From Myxococcus eversor (GTDB lineage Bacteria > Myxococcota > Myxococcia > Myxococcales > Myxococcaceae), in contig NZ_JAAIXY010000018.1 in NCBI RefSeq assembly GCF_010894455.1, positions 124,001-188,000 on the forward strand: a DNA stretch of 64,000 nt. Direction: 5' to 3'. The notes under the pieces were generated by a model. It was not told the DNA's origin. It ran no database searches and saw only the letters and a program-made list of their open reading frames with translations. Below are positions 56,603 to 64,000 of this stretch, piece after piece (positions within the stretch are counted from its first letter, which is position 1; each line of letters opens with the position of its first letter). The translations under genes and the position numbers were made by a program.

Positions 56603-58419
56603 TTGCGTTTTCCTCCCGCTGTCGCCACCGCGGGCGTTCCGCCGCCAGCCTGGGGCTTGTTCTTCCGGTCCAACCACTTCCGGAGCCCGTACTGCTGCCC
56701 GATGGAGAGGATGTTGTTGGTGAAGATGTAGAGCGACAGGCCCGCCGGGTACTGGAGCAGCGTCAGCGTGAAGATGCCGGGCACGAACCAGGTCATGATT
56801 TTCGCCTGGGTCGCATCCATCATCTGCGGCTGCATCTTCTGGGTGATGATCATCGAGATGCCCAGCGCCAGGGGCAGCAGGTACGTGGGGTCCTTGTAGG
56901 TCAGGTCCCTCCAGATGGGACCGAAGAAGGGCTCACCGTACAGGTCGAAGCTGTTGCGCAGCGCCGTGAAGAGCGCAATCCAGACCGGCATCTGGATGAG
57001 CAGCGGGAGGCAGCCGCCGAGCGGATTGACCTTCGCCTCCTGGTACAGCTTCATGATTTCGAGGTTCTGCTGCTCGCGGTTGTCCGCGTGCTTCTTGCGG
57101 ATCTCCTCCATGCGCGGCTGGAGCTTCTTCACCTCTTCCATGCTGACCATGGAGCGGTAGGTGAGCGGCAGCAGCACCAGCTTCACCACGACGGTGAGCA
57201 GGATGATGGCCACGCCCCAGTTGCCCGTGAGGCCGTGGAAGAACTTCATGATGCCCAGCAGAATCTTGCAGATGACCGCCCAGATGCCGAAGTCGACGGT
57301 GTCCTCCAGCTTCGGGTGGAACACCGTCTCGCCGAGCCCCGCGGCCTGACGCAGCTCGGGCCCTGGCACCACGGCCATGAGGTCCGGGTCCTTGGGGCCC
57401 AGGTAGCCGCCGAGCCGCAGCGTCACCGTCTCACCGGCGCCCACGCTGAGCGGGAAGGCCGCCGTCACCTGCCGCGCGGTGGGCGTGGCGGTGAGGATGC
57501 AGTGGCCGGGGCGCGGCCCGTCCAGCGGGTAGAGCGCGGACAGGAAGTACTGCTGGTTGATGCCGAAGTAGTGGATCTGCCCCTTGGTGTCCTCGGGCTT
57601 GTCGTCGCCCGGGTTCATGTTGTGGAGCTTCTCGTCCACCCAGCACGCGGAGCGGCTCAGGTTGCCCACGCCGCCGAAGAAGGACGGCGCGTGCTCGAAG
57701 TTCGGGTCGATGGCGCGGCCGTAGTGAACTTGAAGTTCGCCGTTCTGCGGCTGTCCGGAGGTGTTCTTCACCTGGATGGTGTACGTGAGCTCGAAGCCCT
57801 CGCGCGGCCACTGCAGCACCTTCACGACTTCCCACGGACCCTGGCGGCCGGTGAAGGTGATGGACTCGGACTCGCCACCCTTCTTCTCCTCCACCGCGTA
57901 GGGCACGTTCCTGGCCAGGGGGCTTTGGCCTTCAATCGTGACGGACAGGGGCAGCGGCTCGTTGGGCACCGGCTGCGCCAGGTTCATCTGCGGCGCGGGA
58001 GGCACCTCCTTGCCCACCAGCAACTGGAAGCCCTGGGCCAGCGTGAGCGAGTGCTGCTCCCGCATCTTCACGCCCTGCAGCTGGGCCTCCGTCAGGCCCG
58101 CGCCCTGCGAGGAGAAGCGGTAGACGGACTCCTTGCGCATCAGCTCCACCTGCCGTGCGGGCGGGGGAGGGGTGGCGTCGGAAGGCGTGCCGGTGGGCGG
58201 CGTGCCGTCACCGGAGGGGGGGAGGACGGCGGCCTGGGCCGTGGTGCCCGCGTCCTGCGTCGTGCCGGTGGTCGTCACTCCCGCGTCGTCGGCGCCGGGG
58301 GCGGCCGGCGGGGGCGGGAAGAGGAACATCCATCCGGCGGTGACGGCGAAGGAGAGCAGCAGGGCGACCAGCAGCCGCTTCTGGGAGTCGTTCGACTGGG
58401 GCGAGAGCGGATCGTTCAT
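56599..58419 (-). CDS. yidC: Membrane protein insertase YidC
   Basis: 606 residues from the ATG at 58419, the frame upstream having no ribosome site. Gram-negative type: N-terminal transmembrane helix (~14-33), a P/G/T-rich spacer, a large periplasmic P1 domain (~105-380), then the conserved five-helix C-terminal insertase core (I-K/L-T-V-V-V-K-L-V-L-L-P-L-T, with M-V-S-M-E-E-V-K-K-L-Q-P, and P-L-G-G-C-L-P-L-L-I-Q-M-P-V-W-I). The C-terminal tail is basic and contacts ribosomes. It inserts and folds inner-membrane proteins alone or with SecYEG. Confidence 0.97.
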   Translation of the reverse strand: MNDPLSPQSNDSQKRLLVALLLSFAVTAGWMFLFPPPPAAPGADDAGVTTTGTTQDAGTTAQAAVLPPSGDGTPPTGTPSDATPPPPARQVELMRKESVYRFSSQGAGLTEAQLQGVKMREQHSLTLAQGFQLLVGKEVPPAPQMNLAQPVPNEPLPLSVTIEGQSPLARNVPYAVEEKKGGESESITFTGRQGPWEVVKVLQWPREGFELTYTIQVKNTSGQPQNGELQVHYGRAIDPNFEHAPSFFGGVGNLSRSACWVDEKLHNMNPGDDKPEDTKGQIHYFGINQQYFLSALYPLDGPRPGHCILTATPTARQVTAAFPLSVGAGETVTLRLGGYLGPKDPDLMAVVPGPELRQAAGLGETVFHPKLEDTVDFGIWAVICKILLGIMKFFHGLTGNWGVAIILLTVVVKLVLLPLTYRSMVSMEEVKKLQPRMEEIRKKHADNREQQNLEIMKLYQEAKVNPLGGCLPLLIQMPVWIALFTALRNSFDLYGEPFFGPIWRDLTYKDPTYLLPLALGISMIITQKMQPQMMDATQAKIMTWFVPGIFTLTLLQYPAGLSLYIFTNNILSIGQQYGLRKWLDRKNKPQAGGGTPAVATAGGKRK

Positions 58420-58467
58420 AGAGGTCCCTCCCCTCGGGGGAGGGTGCGGCAAGGGGTGGAAGCCCCG

Positions 58468-58686
58468 TCACGGCACCGGATCGATGCCACCGGGGTGGAA
58501 AGGCTGGCAGCGCATCAAGCGCCACAGGGTGAGCCAGGAGCCCTTGAGGCCTCCGTGCTTTTCCAGCGCCTCCATGGCGTAGGTGGAGCAGGAGGGGTGG
58601 AAGCGGCACACCTTCGGCAGGAGCGGCCCCAGGAACTTCCGGTAGAACCGGATGGGCAGCGAGATGGCGAAGGCGAGCGGGCTCAT
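58468..58686 (-). CDS. yidD: Membrane protein insertion efficiency factor YidD
   Basis: 72 residues, the usual size. Signatures: I-R-F-Y-R-K-F-L-G-P-L-L-P and C-R-F-H-P-S-C-S-T-Y-A, with R-C-Q-P-F-H-P-G-G at the end. A small amphipathic membrane-associated protein that aids YidC-dependent insertion. Its ATG overlaps the rnpA stop (ATGA), 48 bp before yidC. Confidence 0.97.
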   Translation of the reverse strand: MSPLAFAISLPIRFYRKFLGPLLPKVCRFHPSCSTYAMEALEKHGGLKGSWLTLWRLMRCQPFHPGGIDPVP

Positions 58687-59105
58687 CTGGGAGGCTCCTT
58701 CGGCTTCGGCTCGGCGGCCGGCGGGAGCCGCTGCAGCTTACGGGTGACACCGTCGAAGGCGCGGGACAGAGCCACGAAGGAGGCTTCCTTCGCGGACGAG
58801 CGCGCCACCAACACCACGTCCAGGCCCGAAGGCCATTGCATGCGGCGCTTGCGGAACAACTCCCGCAGCACCCGCCTCAGGCGCGCTCGTACCACCGCGT
58901 TTCCCACCTTGCTCGACACGGTGAGGCCAACACGGGAGTACGCCCGGCCATTGCGCTTGTAGAGAGCGAGGAGACAGTCGGAGGGAAGTTTCTGCCCGCC
59001 GTCCTGGACCTCGAGGAACTCACGCCTGCTGAGCAGGCGAAGGGCCTTGGGGAAGCGCTGGTCTGCCGGGCCCTGCTGCCCCGGCGTCGCACCCTCGGCC
59101 CTCAC
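58683..59105 (-). CDS. rnpA: Ribonuclease P protein component RnpA
   Basis: 140 residues from a GTG at 59105, 12 bp after rpmH. Core: F-P-K-A-L-R-L-L-S-R-R-E-F, R-V-G-L-T-V-S-S-K-V-G-N-A-V-V-R-A-R-L-R-R with the RNR-like basic motif (here V-V-R-A-R-L-R-R), and D-V-V-L-V-A-R. Binds the catalytic RNase P RNA and helps cleave tRNA 5' leaders. A proline-rich tail of ~15 residues is a mild extension. Confidence 0.95.
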   Translation of the reverse strand: MRAEGATPGQQGPADQRFPKALRLLSRREFLEVQDGGQKLPSDCLLALYKRNGRAYSRVGLTVSSKVGNAVVRARLRRVLRELFRKRRMQWPSGLDVVLVARSSAKEASFVALSRAFDGVTRKLQRLPPAAEPKPKEPPR

Positions 59106-59117
59106 ACGCGGACTCGC

Positions 59118-59270
59118 TTACTTCTTCGCAGCCGACACGACCAGCCGCTTGCGGCCCTTCGCACGGCGGCGCTTGAGGACATCCCGGCCGGACTTGGTGG
59201 CGTTGCGCTTGCGGAACCCGTGGGTGCGGTTGCGGCGCAGCTTCGACGGCTGGTACGTGCGCTTGGACAC
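59118..59270 (-). CDS. rpmH: 50S ribosomal protein L34
   Basis: 50 residues, found by reading the minus strand from a GTG at 59270 with GGAG 8 nt upstream. V-S-K-R-T-Y-Q-P-S-K-L-R-R-N-R-T-H-G-F-R, then K-R-N-A-T-K-S-G-R and a basic tail ending K-R-L-V-V-S-A-A-K-K. The standard first gene of the rpmH-rnpA-yidD-yidC-jag-mnmE run; in many bacteria it lies next to dnaA. Confidence 0.98.
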   Translation of the reverse strand: MSKRTYQPSKLRRNRTHGFRKRNATKSGRDVLKRRRAKGRKRLVVSAAKK

Positions 59271-59343
59271 GGCTCGAACTCCTTGATGATGGGCGGCGCC
59301 TCCTACTGCTCCGGCGCGACCTGAACTAGGGAAAGGGCCGGGG

Positions 59344-59371
59344 GCGTAACCCCATTTCCGGGGTAAGTCAA
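59344..59371 (-). promoter_or_regulatory. Candidate promoter of the rpmH operon
   Basis: On the minus strand TTGACT (59371-59366), a 16-bp spacer and TTACGC (59349-59344). The -35 box is good, the -10 poor. About 75 bp before the GTG of rpmH. The other 315 bp between rpmH and 59586 hold no gene or T-run hairpin that I can see. Confidence 0.35.
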
Positions 59372-59585
59372 CGGAGGATCACCTTCCGCCGCCCCATTTT
59401 CCCGATCCTGGGAACGAAACCGTCGTCCCTCGCCCACCGAGGGAGCGTTCGGCTGCCTACATGGGTCCGGAAATGGATGTCCAGGCGAAGTCCGAGCCCC
59501 TGGGGCCGATCACCCCTCGGCCGGAATCTCCGCCCGTTGATGCAACGCCCTCAAACGGACTTTCGCGTCGCGTTAGAGTCGGCCG

Positions 59586-60251
59586 ATGCCCCAGGTGCAT
59601 GTGGCCCAGGAACATGAGTGCTTGAACGACATCGCGGCGCACTACGGCCTGCTCCCCGAGGCCATCTGGAATGACCCGGGTAACGCTGACCTCCGGGCGC
59701 TGCGCCAGGACCCGAACGTCCTGCTGGCCGGCGACGTCCTGGCGATTCCCGAGCTCCGGGAGGTCCGCCACGCCGCCCAGACGGGCAAGCGCTACCGGTT
59801 CCGGCGCAAGGGCGTGCCCGTCCAGGTCCAGTTCCGCCTCCTGAACGGCTCGGAGCCCCGCAAGGACGCCCGTTACCTCCTGGAGGTCGACGGGGAGGCC
59901 CTCTCCGGCACCACGGGGCCCGACGGGGACCTCGCGTTCTGGGTGATGCCAGGCAGCCAGCAGGCCACGCTCGAGCTGGAAGGGGAGGAGCGCTACGCGC
60001 TGAAGCTGAGCCGGTTGGATCCGCTGACGGAGGTCAGCGGCGTGCGCCAGCGGCTCGTCAACCTGGGCTACCTGGACGTTGAAGGGGACGAGGACGAGCT
60101 GGCCGTGGCGGTCATCGCCTTCAAGCGCGAGCACTGCGGCCTGGAGATGACGCCGGAGGACCTGCTCGCGTGTGACGACGACGAGTACGAGCGTGTCACC
60201 ACCGTCGACGAGCCCACGCGCACCCGCCTCCTCGCCATCCACGGCTCCTGA
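59586..60251 (+). CDS. LysM / peptidoglycan-binding protein of an effector cassette
   Basis: 221 residues, no signal peptide. Residues ~3-55 are LysM-like: H-V-A-Q-E-H-E-C-L-N-D-I-A-A-H-Y-G, then V-L-L-A-G-D-V-L-A-I-P. A middle beta domain follows (L-L-N-G-S-E-P, L-E-V-D-G-E-A-L-S-G-T-T-G-P-D-G), and ~145-190 is a PG_binding_1-type helix bundle (V-R-Q-R-L-V-N-L-G-Y-L-D-V-E-G). The same three-part arrangement is common directly upstream of toxin genes in proteobacterial type VI secretion cassettes, where it may help effectors pass the wall. It lies 36 bp before the multidomain gene, same strand, so one transcript is likely. Confidence 0.8.
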   Translation: MPQVHVAQEHECLNDIAAHYGLLPEAIWNDPGNADLRALRQDPNVLLAGDVLAIPELREVRHAAQTGKRYRFRRKGVPVQVQFRLLNGSEPRKDARYLLEVDGEALSGTTGPDGDLAFWVMPGSQQATLELEGEERYALKLSRLDPLTEVSGVRQRLVNLGYLDVEGDEDELAVAVIAFKREHCGLEMTPEDLLACDDDEYERVTTVDEPTRTRLLAIHGS

Positions 60252-60287
60252 TTCTCCCCGTCCCACACCGCGCCCGCGAAAGCCCTC

Positions 60288-63200
60288 ATGGCCCACGAGT
60301 GGATTCTCTACCTCGACAGTGACGCAACCGTTCTGCGTGAGACGCAGAACCTCCTGAGCCTCTACGACCTCTTCCAGCTTCGCGAAGACACCGGCTGGAT
60401 GACGGACACCCTCATCGACTTCGGCGTCTCCGCGCACGACGACGGACTGGGGCCGCTGAACGCCCACCAGGTGCTGTGGATATCGCCCTCCGTCGTCAAG
60501 GCGGGCAAGGACGGCGACGACGAGGCCTTCGACAACTCCCTGGGCGCGGAGCTGGGCGCCCCGAGTCACCTGGACCTGCCGGACACCGCCCTGCCGAATG
60601 GCGCGCCCCTCCTGCTGTTCCCCGTCAACACCGAGGAGACGCACTGGAGCCTGCTCGTCTTCTCCGCGGCGAGCCGCACCTTCGTGCACTACGACTCGCT
60701 GGGAGAGAGCAACGCGGGCGCGGCCCAGGCCCTCATCCGGAAGCTGCGCGCGCGGGGCTATCTCTCCCGCGAGCTGGACTTCACGACCTCCGCGGACGTC
60801 GAGCGGCAGGTGGACGGCTACAACTGCGGACTCTACGTCGTCCAGTTCGCTCGGGCCCTGATGCGCGCGGGCCTGCTGCTGTCGGCCGAGCAGCTCCGCG
60901 CCATCACCAGCGCGAGCTGCGACCTGCTCCGGGGACAGATGTTGCTGGCGCTCGAGCCCCGCTTTCCGCCCGCGCCCCTGGCCCAGCCTCCTCCACCGCT
61001 CGTGGGCGACCCCTCCGCCCGCAAGGAGCGCAAGCGTCCCGAGCCCAAGAAGAAGAGCGACTCAGACGTCATCCTCAAGAAGTCCGCGCTGAGCACGAAG
61101 CGGGGCCGGAAGAGCAAGGTGAAGACGGCCCTGCTGCTCGCGACGAACAACGACAGGGACTTCACCAAGTGCTTCATCCACACCAGCCCGAGCGCGCTGA
61201 CGGTCATCAATGGCGAGCGGGCCGAGAGCCTGATGACCCTGGTGGACGAGGCGAGGACGCTCTGGGAGGTGCTCGGTGAGTCCTCCAGCGTCCCGTCACC
61301 ACGCAAGCCCAAGGGCGGCGGGTTCGTCTCCAAGTACTCCACCTACGTGGACAAGGGCGGCTTCACGCTGGAGCCCAAGCTGCACCCGGACACCTCCGAC
61401 GCGGTGATGACGGACCGCGCGCAGAATGTCCTCAAGCGCGTGCCCGCGGAGGGCTACCAGCCCACCTTCTTCCAGTTCCAGCGCCAGGACCTGAACACGC
61501 TGCTGGCGCACTACGAGAAGAACGTCCCCGACTTCCACCACAACCACCAGCACATCGCGCGCAGCCTGATACTCGGCATGGCGATGGCGAACTTCTACCT
61601 GCGCCATGGCCAGCCGCGATTCCTTCCTGGCGACACGCGCCCGGAGAGCCTGCGCACCAGGCCGGGCAACGAGGACGGACAGCGCGACGCGGCCCTCGCG
61701 CTGATGCCCGAGCCCGACTCGGACGAGGTGGACATCTCCGCCATCGCCTACGGCATCGGCATGCATGACTGCGCTCGCGCCAGCTCCGGCAAGGACGTCT
61801 GGGAGCACGAGAGCGCGCGCAACTGCTTCTACTTCCTGCGCGAGTCCGGCTACGGAAACGAGTACGCCGCCTACGTCGCGAGGATGATTGTCAAGAACGA
61901 GCAGAACGACGACGAGCGCAAGGAGAAGCCGAAGCCGCCCGAGGAGAAGGAGCCCTCCGTCCCGAAGGTCATCACCGTGAGCAAGGTGGACAGCCGCTCC
62001 GCGAAGAAGGGCGACGCGAAGAACACCACGCGCACGGACGAGCCCAAACCTCCGAGGCAGGGCGACCTCAACGAGCAGATTGTGCACGACGCGGACACGC
62101 TCGAAATCCACCGCGTGCTCAACGGCAAGAAGTTCCTGTCGGAGCGACTGCTGTTCTTGAACGACGAGCGGCTGGACAAGGTGAAGCTGGAGAAGGGACG
62201 CAAGCAGGAGTTCCGCGAGCAGCTCATCGCGGACGCGGCGTGGTTCGTCCACATCACCGAGAAGATAGCGGTGCCGCCCGAAGACGGAGTGGACGGCAAG
62301 CCCGGGGGCCCGGGGCGGATGCACTTCGAAGAGAAGCTCAAGTCCATCCGGGACGTGACGAAGCAGTTCGGCGGCTACTTCGAGGCGCACGAGTCGGTGC
62401 TCATCGAGGCCATCGTCCAGAAGCCGCGCGCCTTCCCCTTCTTCTACCAGTACTACTTCCACGCCTGCTTCGACCCGAAGGATGCCCAGTTCCTGAACCT
62501 CACGCCCGAGGAGCGCCTGGTGCTGGTGCGCGCGCGCATCAACACCATCGAGCGGCTGTCTCGCGACCACGCCCTCGCCACCGAGGCCCTGGCCACCTTC
62601 AACACCACGGGCTCCACGGACTACACCGTGGAGAACTTCGGACGGGATTTGGTGCAGTTCCAGCTCACGGCGAACCTCAACTGCGATGACCTGGTGAAGG
62701 TCATCGACGCGGTGGACACCGGCAAGAAGGAGCCGGCGCACCTCTCGCAGTACTGGGAGATTTTCTTCAAGACGGGCAAGCAGCGCGTGGGCGCGAGCAC
62801 GGACTCGGTGCCTCGCGACAACGCCGAGCGCTTCAAGGTGCAGTACCAGACGCCCTGCGAGACGAAGGGCTTCGACCGCGCGCGAAGGCCCAAGTACGCC
62901 GCCATCAACCTGGCGAAGACGACGTCCGGGGCCTGCCCCAAGTACGGCGACGCGGCCTACATCCTCAAGCCCCACCTCTGGCGGCGCATCACCCTCACGC
63001 ACAACGACACCTTCAGCGTGGGCGTGTTCCCAGACGACCTCTGCACGCCCACCCACCCGTTCACCCTGATGAAGCAGATCAGCGGCCTGCGCTTCCAGGA
63101 GGACCACCTGAAGCTCTACGCCGCCGGACGCGGACAGAACGACGGCCTGCGCAAGGCCGCCCAGAAGAAGGCCGCCATCCCCTACATCGAGGCCCACATC

Positions 63201-63584
63201 CACGGGCTCGTCGAGTGGGCCCACGACGTGGAGGAGATTCGCATCAGCGTGAACCCGGCGAGCCGCGAGGCATACAAGAGCAAGGAGAAGGTCTGGGACT
63301 GGGAGGCCTTCGACGCGAAGCTGCTCGCCTTCGCTCAACTGTGGGCCACCGACGAGCGCCCCGGCGGCATCCCCGTGCGCTACGTGAGCGACGACAGCTT
63401 CGAGGTCTTCGCCACCCGGGAGGACGCGATGAAGCAGCAGAATCCCCTCGGAGCGCAGACGCTCACCGGAAAGCTCGCCAGCGCGCAGCACCACAAGGCG
63501 CCCCCGAAGCCCAAGCCCTCCAAGACCGGCGCGAAGCCCCTCGACTCGAAGCCTCCCAGCTCCGAAGCGCCGTCCACGCTCTAA
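60288..63584 (+). CDS. Multidomain protein: Ulp1/C48-type protease + SidE-PDE/HD-like domain + DUF3626-like domain
   Basis: 1098 residues, no signal peptide. Residues ~30-220 match the Ulp1 fold: W37 in G-W-M-T-D, His119 in T-H-W-S-L-L-V, Asp136 in H-Y-D-S-L-G, Gln174 and Cys180 in Y-N-C-G-L-Y-V-V. His-to-Asp (17) and Gln-to-Cys (6) spacings equal those of yeast Ulp1 as I recall it (H514/D531/Q574/C580). A basic linker (~245-280) follows. Residues ~395-660 are HD-type: H-N-H-Q-H at 418-422, M-H-D-C-A-R at 492-497, W-E-H-E-S-A-R at 505-511 and H-D-A-D-T-L-E-I-H-R at 600-609, close to proteins called SidE phosphodiesterase in Legionella. Residues ~860-1040 resemble DUF3626 (R-P-K-Y-A-A-I-N-L at 867-875, P-K-Y-G-D, Y-I-E-A-H-I-H-G at 966-973). 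The tail is K/P-rich. Best guess: a translocated effector acting on ubiquitin-like proteins. Confidence 0.85.
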   Translation: MAHEWILYLDSDATVLRETQNLLSLYDLFQLREDTGWMTDTLIDFGVSAHDDGLGPLNAHQVLWISPSVVKAGKDGDDEAFDNSLGAELGAPSHLDLPDTALPNGAPLLLFPVNTEETHWSLLVFSAASRTFVHYDSLGESNAGAAQALIRKLRARGYLSRELDFTTSADVERQVDGYNCGLYVVQFARALMRAGLLLSAEQLRAITSASCDLLRGQMLLALEPRFPPAPLAQPPPPLVGDPSARKERKRPEPKKKSDSDVILKKSALSTKRGRKSKVKTALLLATNNDRDFTKCFIHTSPSALTVINGERAESLMTLVDEARTLWEVLGESSSVPSPRKPKGGGFVSKYSTYVDKGGFTLEPKLHPDTSDAVMTDRAQNVLKRVPAEGYQPTFFQFQRQDLNTLLAHYEKNVPDFHHNHQHIARSLILGMAMANFYLRHGQPRFLPGDTRPESLRTRPGNEDGQRDAALALMPEPDSDEVDISAIAYGIGMHDCARASSGKDVWEHESARNCFYFLRESGYGNEYAAYVARMIVKNEQNDDERKEKPKPPEEKEPSVPKVITVSKVDSRSAKKGDAKNTTRTDEPKPPRQGDLNEQIVHDADTLEIHRVLNGKKFLSERLLFLNDERLDKVKLEKGRKQEFREQLIADAAWFVHITEKIAVPPEDGVDGKPGGPGRMHFEEKLKSIRDVTKQFGGYFEAHESVLIEAIVQKPRAFPFFYQYYFHACFDPKDAQFLNLTPEERLVLVRARINTIERLSRDHALATEALATFNTTGSTDYTVENFGRDLVQFQLTANLNCDDLVKVIDAVDTGKKEPAHLSQYWEIFFKTGKQRVGASTDSVPRDNAERFKVQYQTPCETKGFDRARRPKYAAINLAKTTSGACPKYGDAAYILKPHLWRRITLTHNDTFSVGVFPDDLCTPTHPFTLMKQISGLRFQEDHLKLYAAGRGQNDGLRKAAQKKAAIPYIEAHIHGLVEWAHDVEEIRISVNPASREAYKSKEKVWDWEAFDAKLLAFAQLWATDERPGGIPVRYVSDDSFEVFATREDAMKQQNPLGAQTLTGKLASAQHHKAPPKPKPSKTGAKPLDSKPPSSEAPSTL

Positions 63585-63599
63585 CGGGTGCCCTCGTCC

Positions 63600-64000
63600 A
63601 TGCTGACCATTCGAGAGCACCAGATGAGAGCGTTCCGCGCCGTATCGGAGGAGTCCTTCGAGGCCGAGCTGCGCGAGCACCTGCGGCGCACCTTCTCCGA
63701 GGAGCTGCGCGCGCTGGAGGACCCGGCGCTCGCGGCCCACGTGCGCGAGGGCTTGAGCCAGGCGAGGGCGCGCGGCCTCACGTCCCGGCAGGGCCTCACG
63801 GAGTACCTGGAGGTGACTGCGCTGCACGGGCTCGACTTCGAGTCACGGCCGGAGTCGCGCTGGGCCCGGGAGATGCTCGAGGACGCGGACGTCACCGAGC
63901 CACATGAGCGGATGCGCCGCCTGCACCTGGAGGCGACGCGCGGGAAGCAGCGAGAAGCACGCAACGCCCAGACACGACAGCGCTTCAGGAACGGAGGGAC
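63600..64000 (+). CDS. Small companion protein of the effector cassette (cut by window edge)
   Basis: 133 residues are visible from the ATG at 63600 and the frame is open to the edge. It begins M-L-T-I-R-E-H-Q-M-R-A-F, has helices such as F-E-A-E-L-R-E-H-L-R-R-T-F, V-R-E-G-L-S-Q-A-R-A-R-G-L and L-T-E-Y-L-E-V, and R-W-A-R-E-M-L-E-D near residue 100. Proteins opening with M-L-T-I-R and this helix order are, as I recall, common beside type VI secretion effectors in proteobacteria. It starts 15 bp after the multidomain gene, same strand. Its role (chaperone, immunity or scaffold) is not known. Confidence 0.75.
   Translation, partial: MLTIREHQMRAFRAVSEESFEAELREHLRRTFSEELRALEDPALAAHVREGLSQARARGLTSRQGLTEYLEVTALHGLDFESRPESRWAREMLEDADVTEPHERMRRLHLEATRGKQREARNAQTRQRFRNGG

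Noticed and set aside
59271..59585. Chromosome origin beside rpmH
   Set aside because: No cluster of DnaA boxes and no A/T-rich segment in this interval; the only box cluster seen is at 40.6 kb.
61296..63827. 843-codon minus-strand frame over the multidomain effector
   Set aside because: Leu/Val/Gly/Arg shadow; the plus strand carries precise catalytic motifs.

Overview
The window is high-GC DNA from the origin-proximal part of a myxobacterial chromosome (Myxococcus/Corallococcus type). This rests on the housekeeping order rpmH-rnpA-yidD-yidC-jag-mnmE, mnmG-rsmG and parA-parB-bacM, on a large array of parS centromere sites beside parAB, on TPR-fused Ser/Thr kinases, and on an FHA-type sigma-54 activator. 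No rRNA, tRNA, insertion sequence, prophage or CRISPR array was seen.

Layout. 1-24.8 kb is accessory or regulatory. It holds a C39-peptidase/TPR protein (cut by the left edge), an FHA-sigma54 activator with sigma-54-type promoters on both sides, a TPR kinase, a DUF1152 protein, and an ornithine-cyclodeaminase-family enzyme. Next come two large secreted paralogues (CxxCH + terpene-cyclase-like toroid + Ig-like domains) bracketing a ClC channel. A cupin, a cytochrome P460-like lipoprotein, a second kinase, an XRE regulator, a membrane protein and a response regulator follow. 25.1-27.5 kb is an egtB-egtD ergothioneine operon. 28.0-31.4 kb has a CoA-binding protein, a lipoprotein, bacM, parB and parA.

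31.4-37.6 kb is essentially gene-free. It contains 17 perfect 14-bp parS palindromes plus degenerate ones, most set in a tandem repeat of about 136 bp, and two other repeat families. 37.6-45.2 kb has small accessory genes, rsmG and mnmG (with three DnaA-box-like sites between them), a Bcr/CflA-type MFS transporter and a lone ClpX-type zinc-finger protein. 45.4-53.4 kb carries an M16 peptidase, a coiled-coil protein, a metallophosphatase, SppA and an MshEN-domain protein. 53.4-59.3 kb carries a Uma2 protein and the mnmE-to-rpmH housekeeping block.

59.6-64.0 kb is the most unusual part. A LysM/peptidoglycan-binding protein, a 1098-residue multidomain protein and a small companion gene form what looks like an effector cassette. 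The large protein has an N-terminal Ulp1/C48-type cysteine protease with a complete catalytic set, a central HD/phosphodiesterase-like domain resembling those called SidE-PDE in Legionella, and a C-terminal DUF3626-like domain. This recalls the order of functions in Legionella SidE all-in-one ubiquitin ligases and is my main candidate for something undescribed. All functional calls were made by reading the sequence and recalling families; no database search was run.
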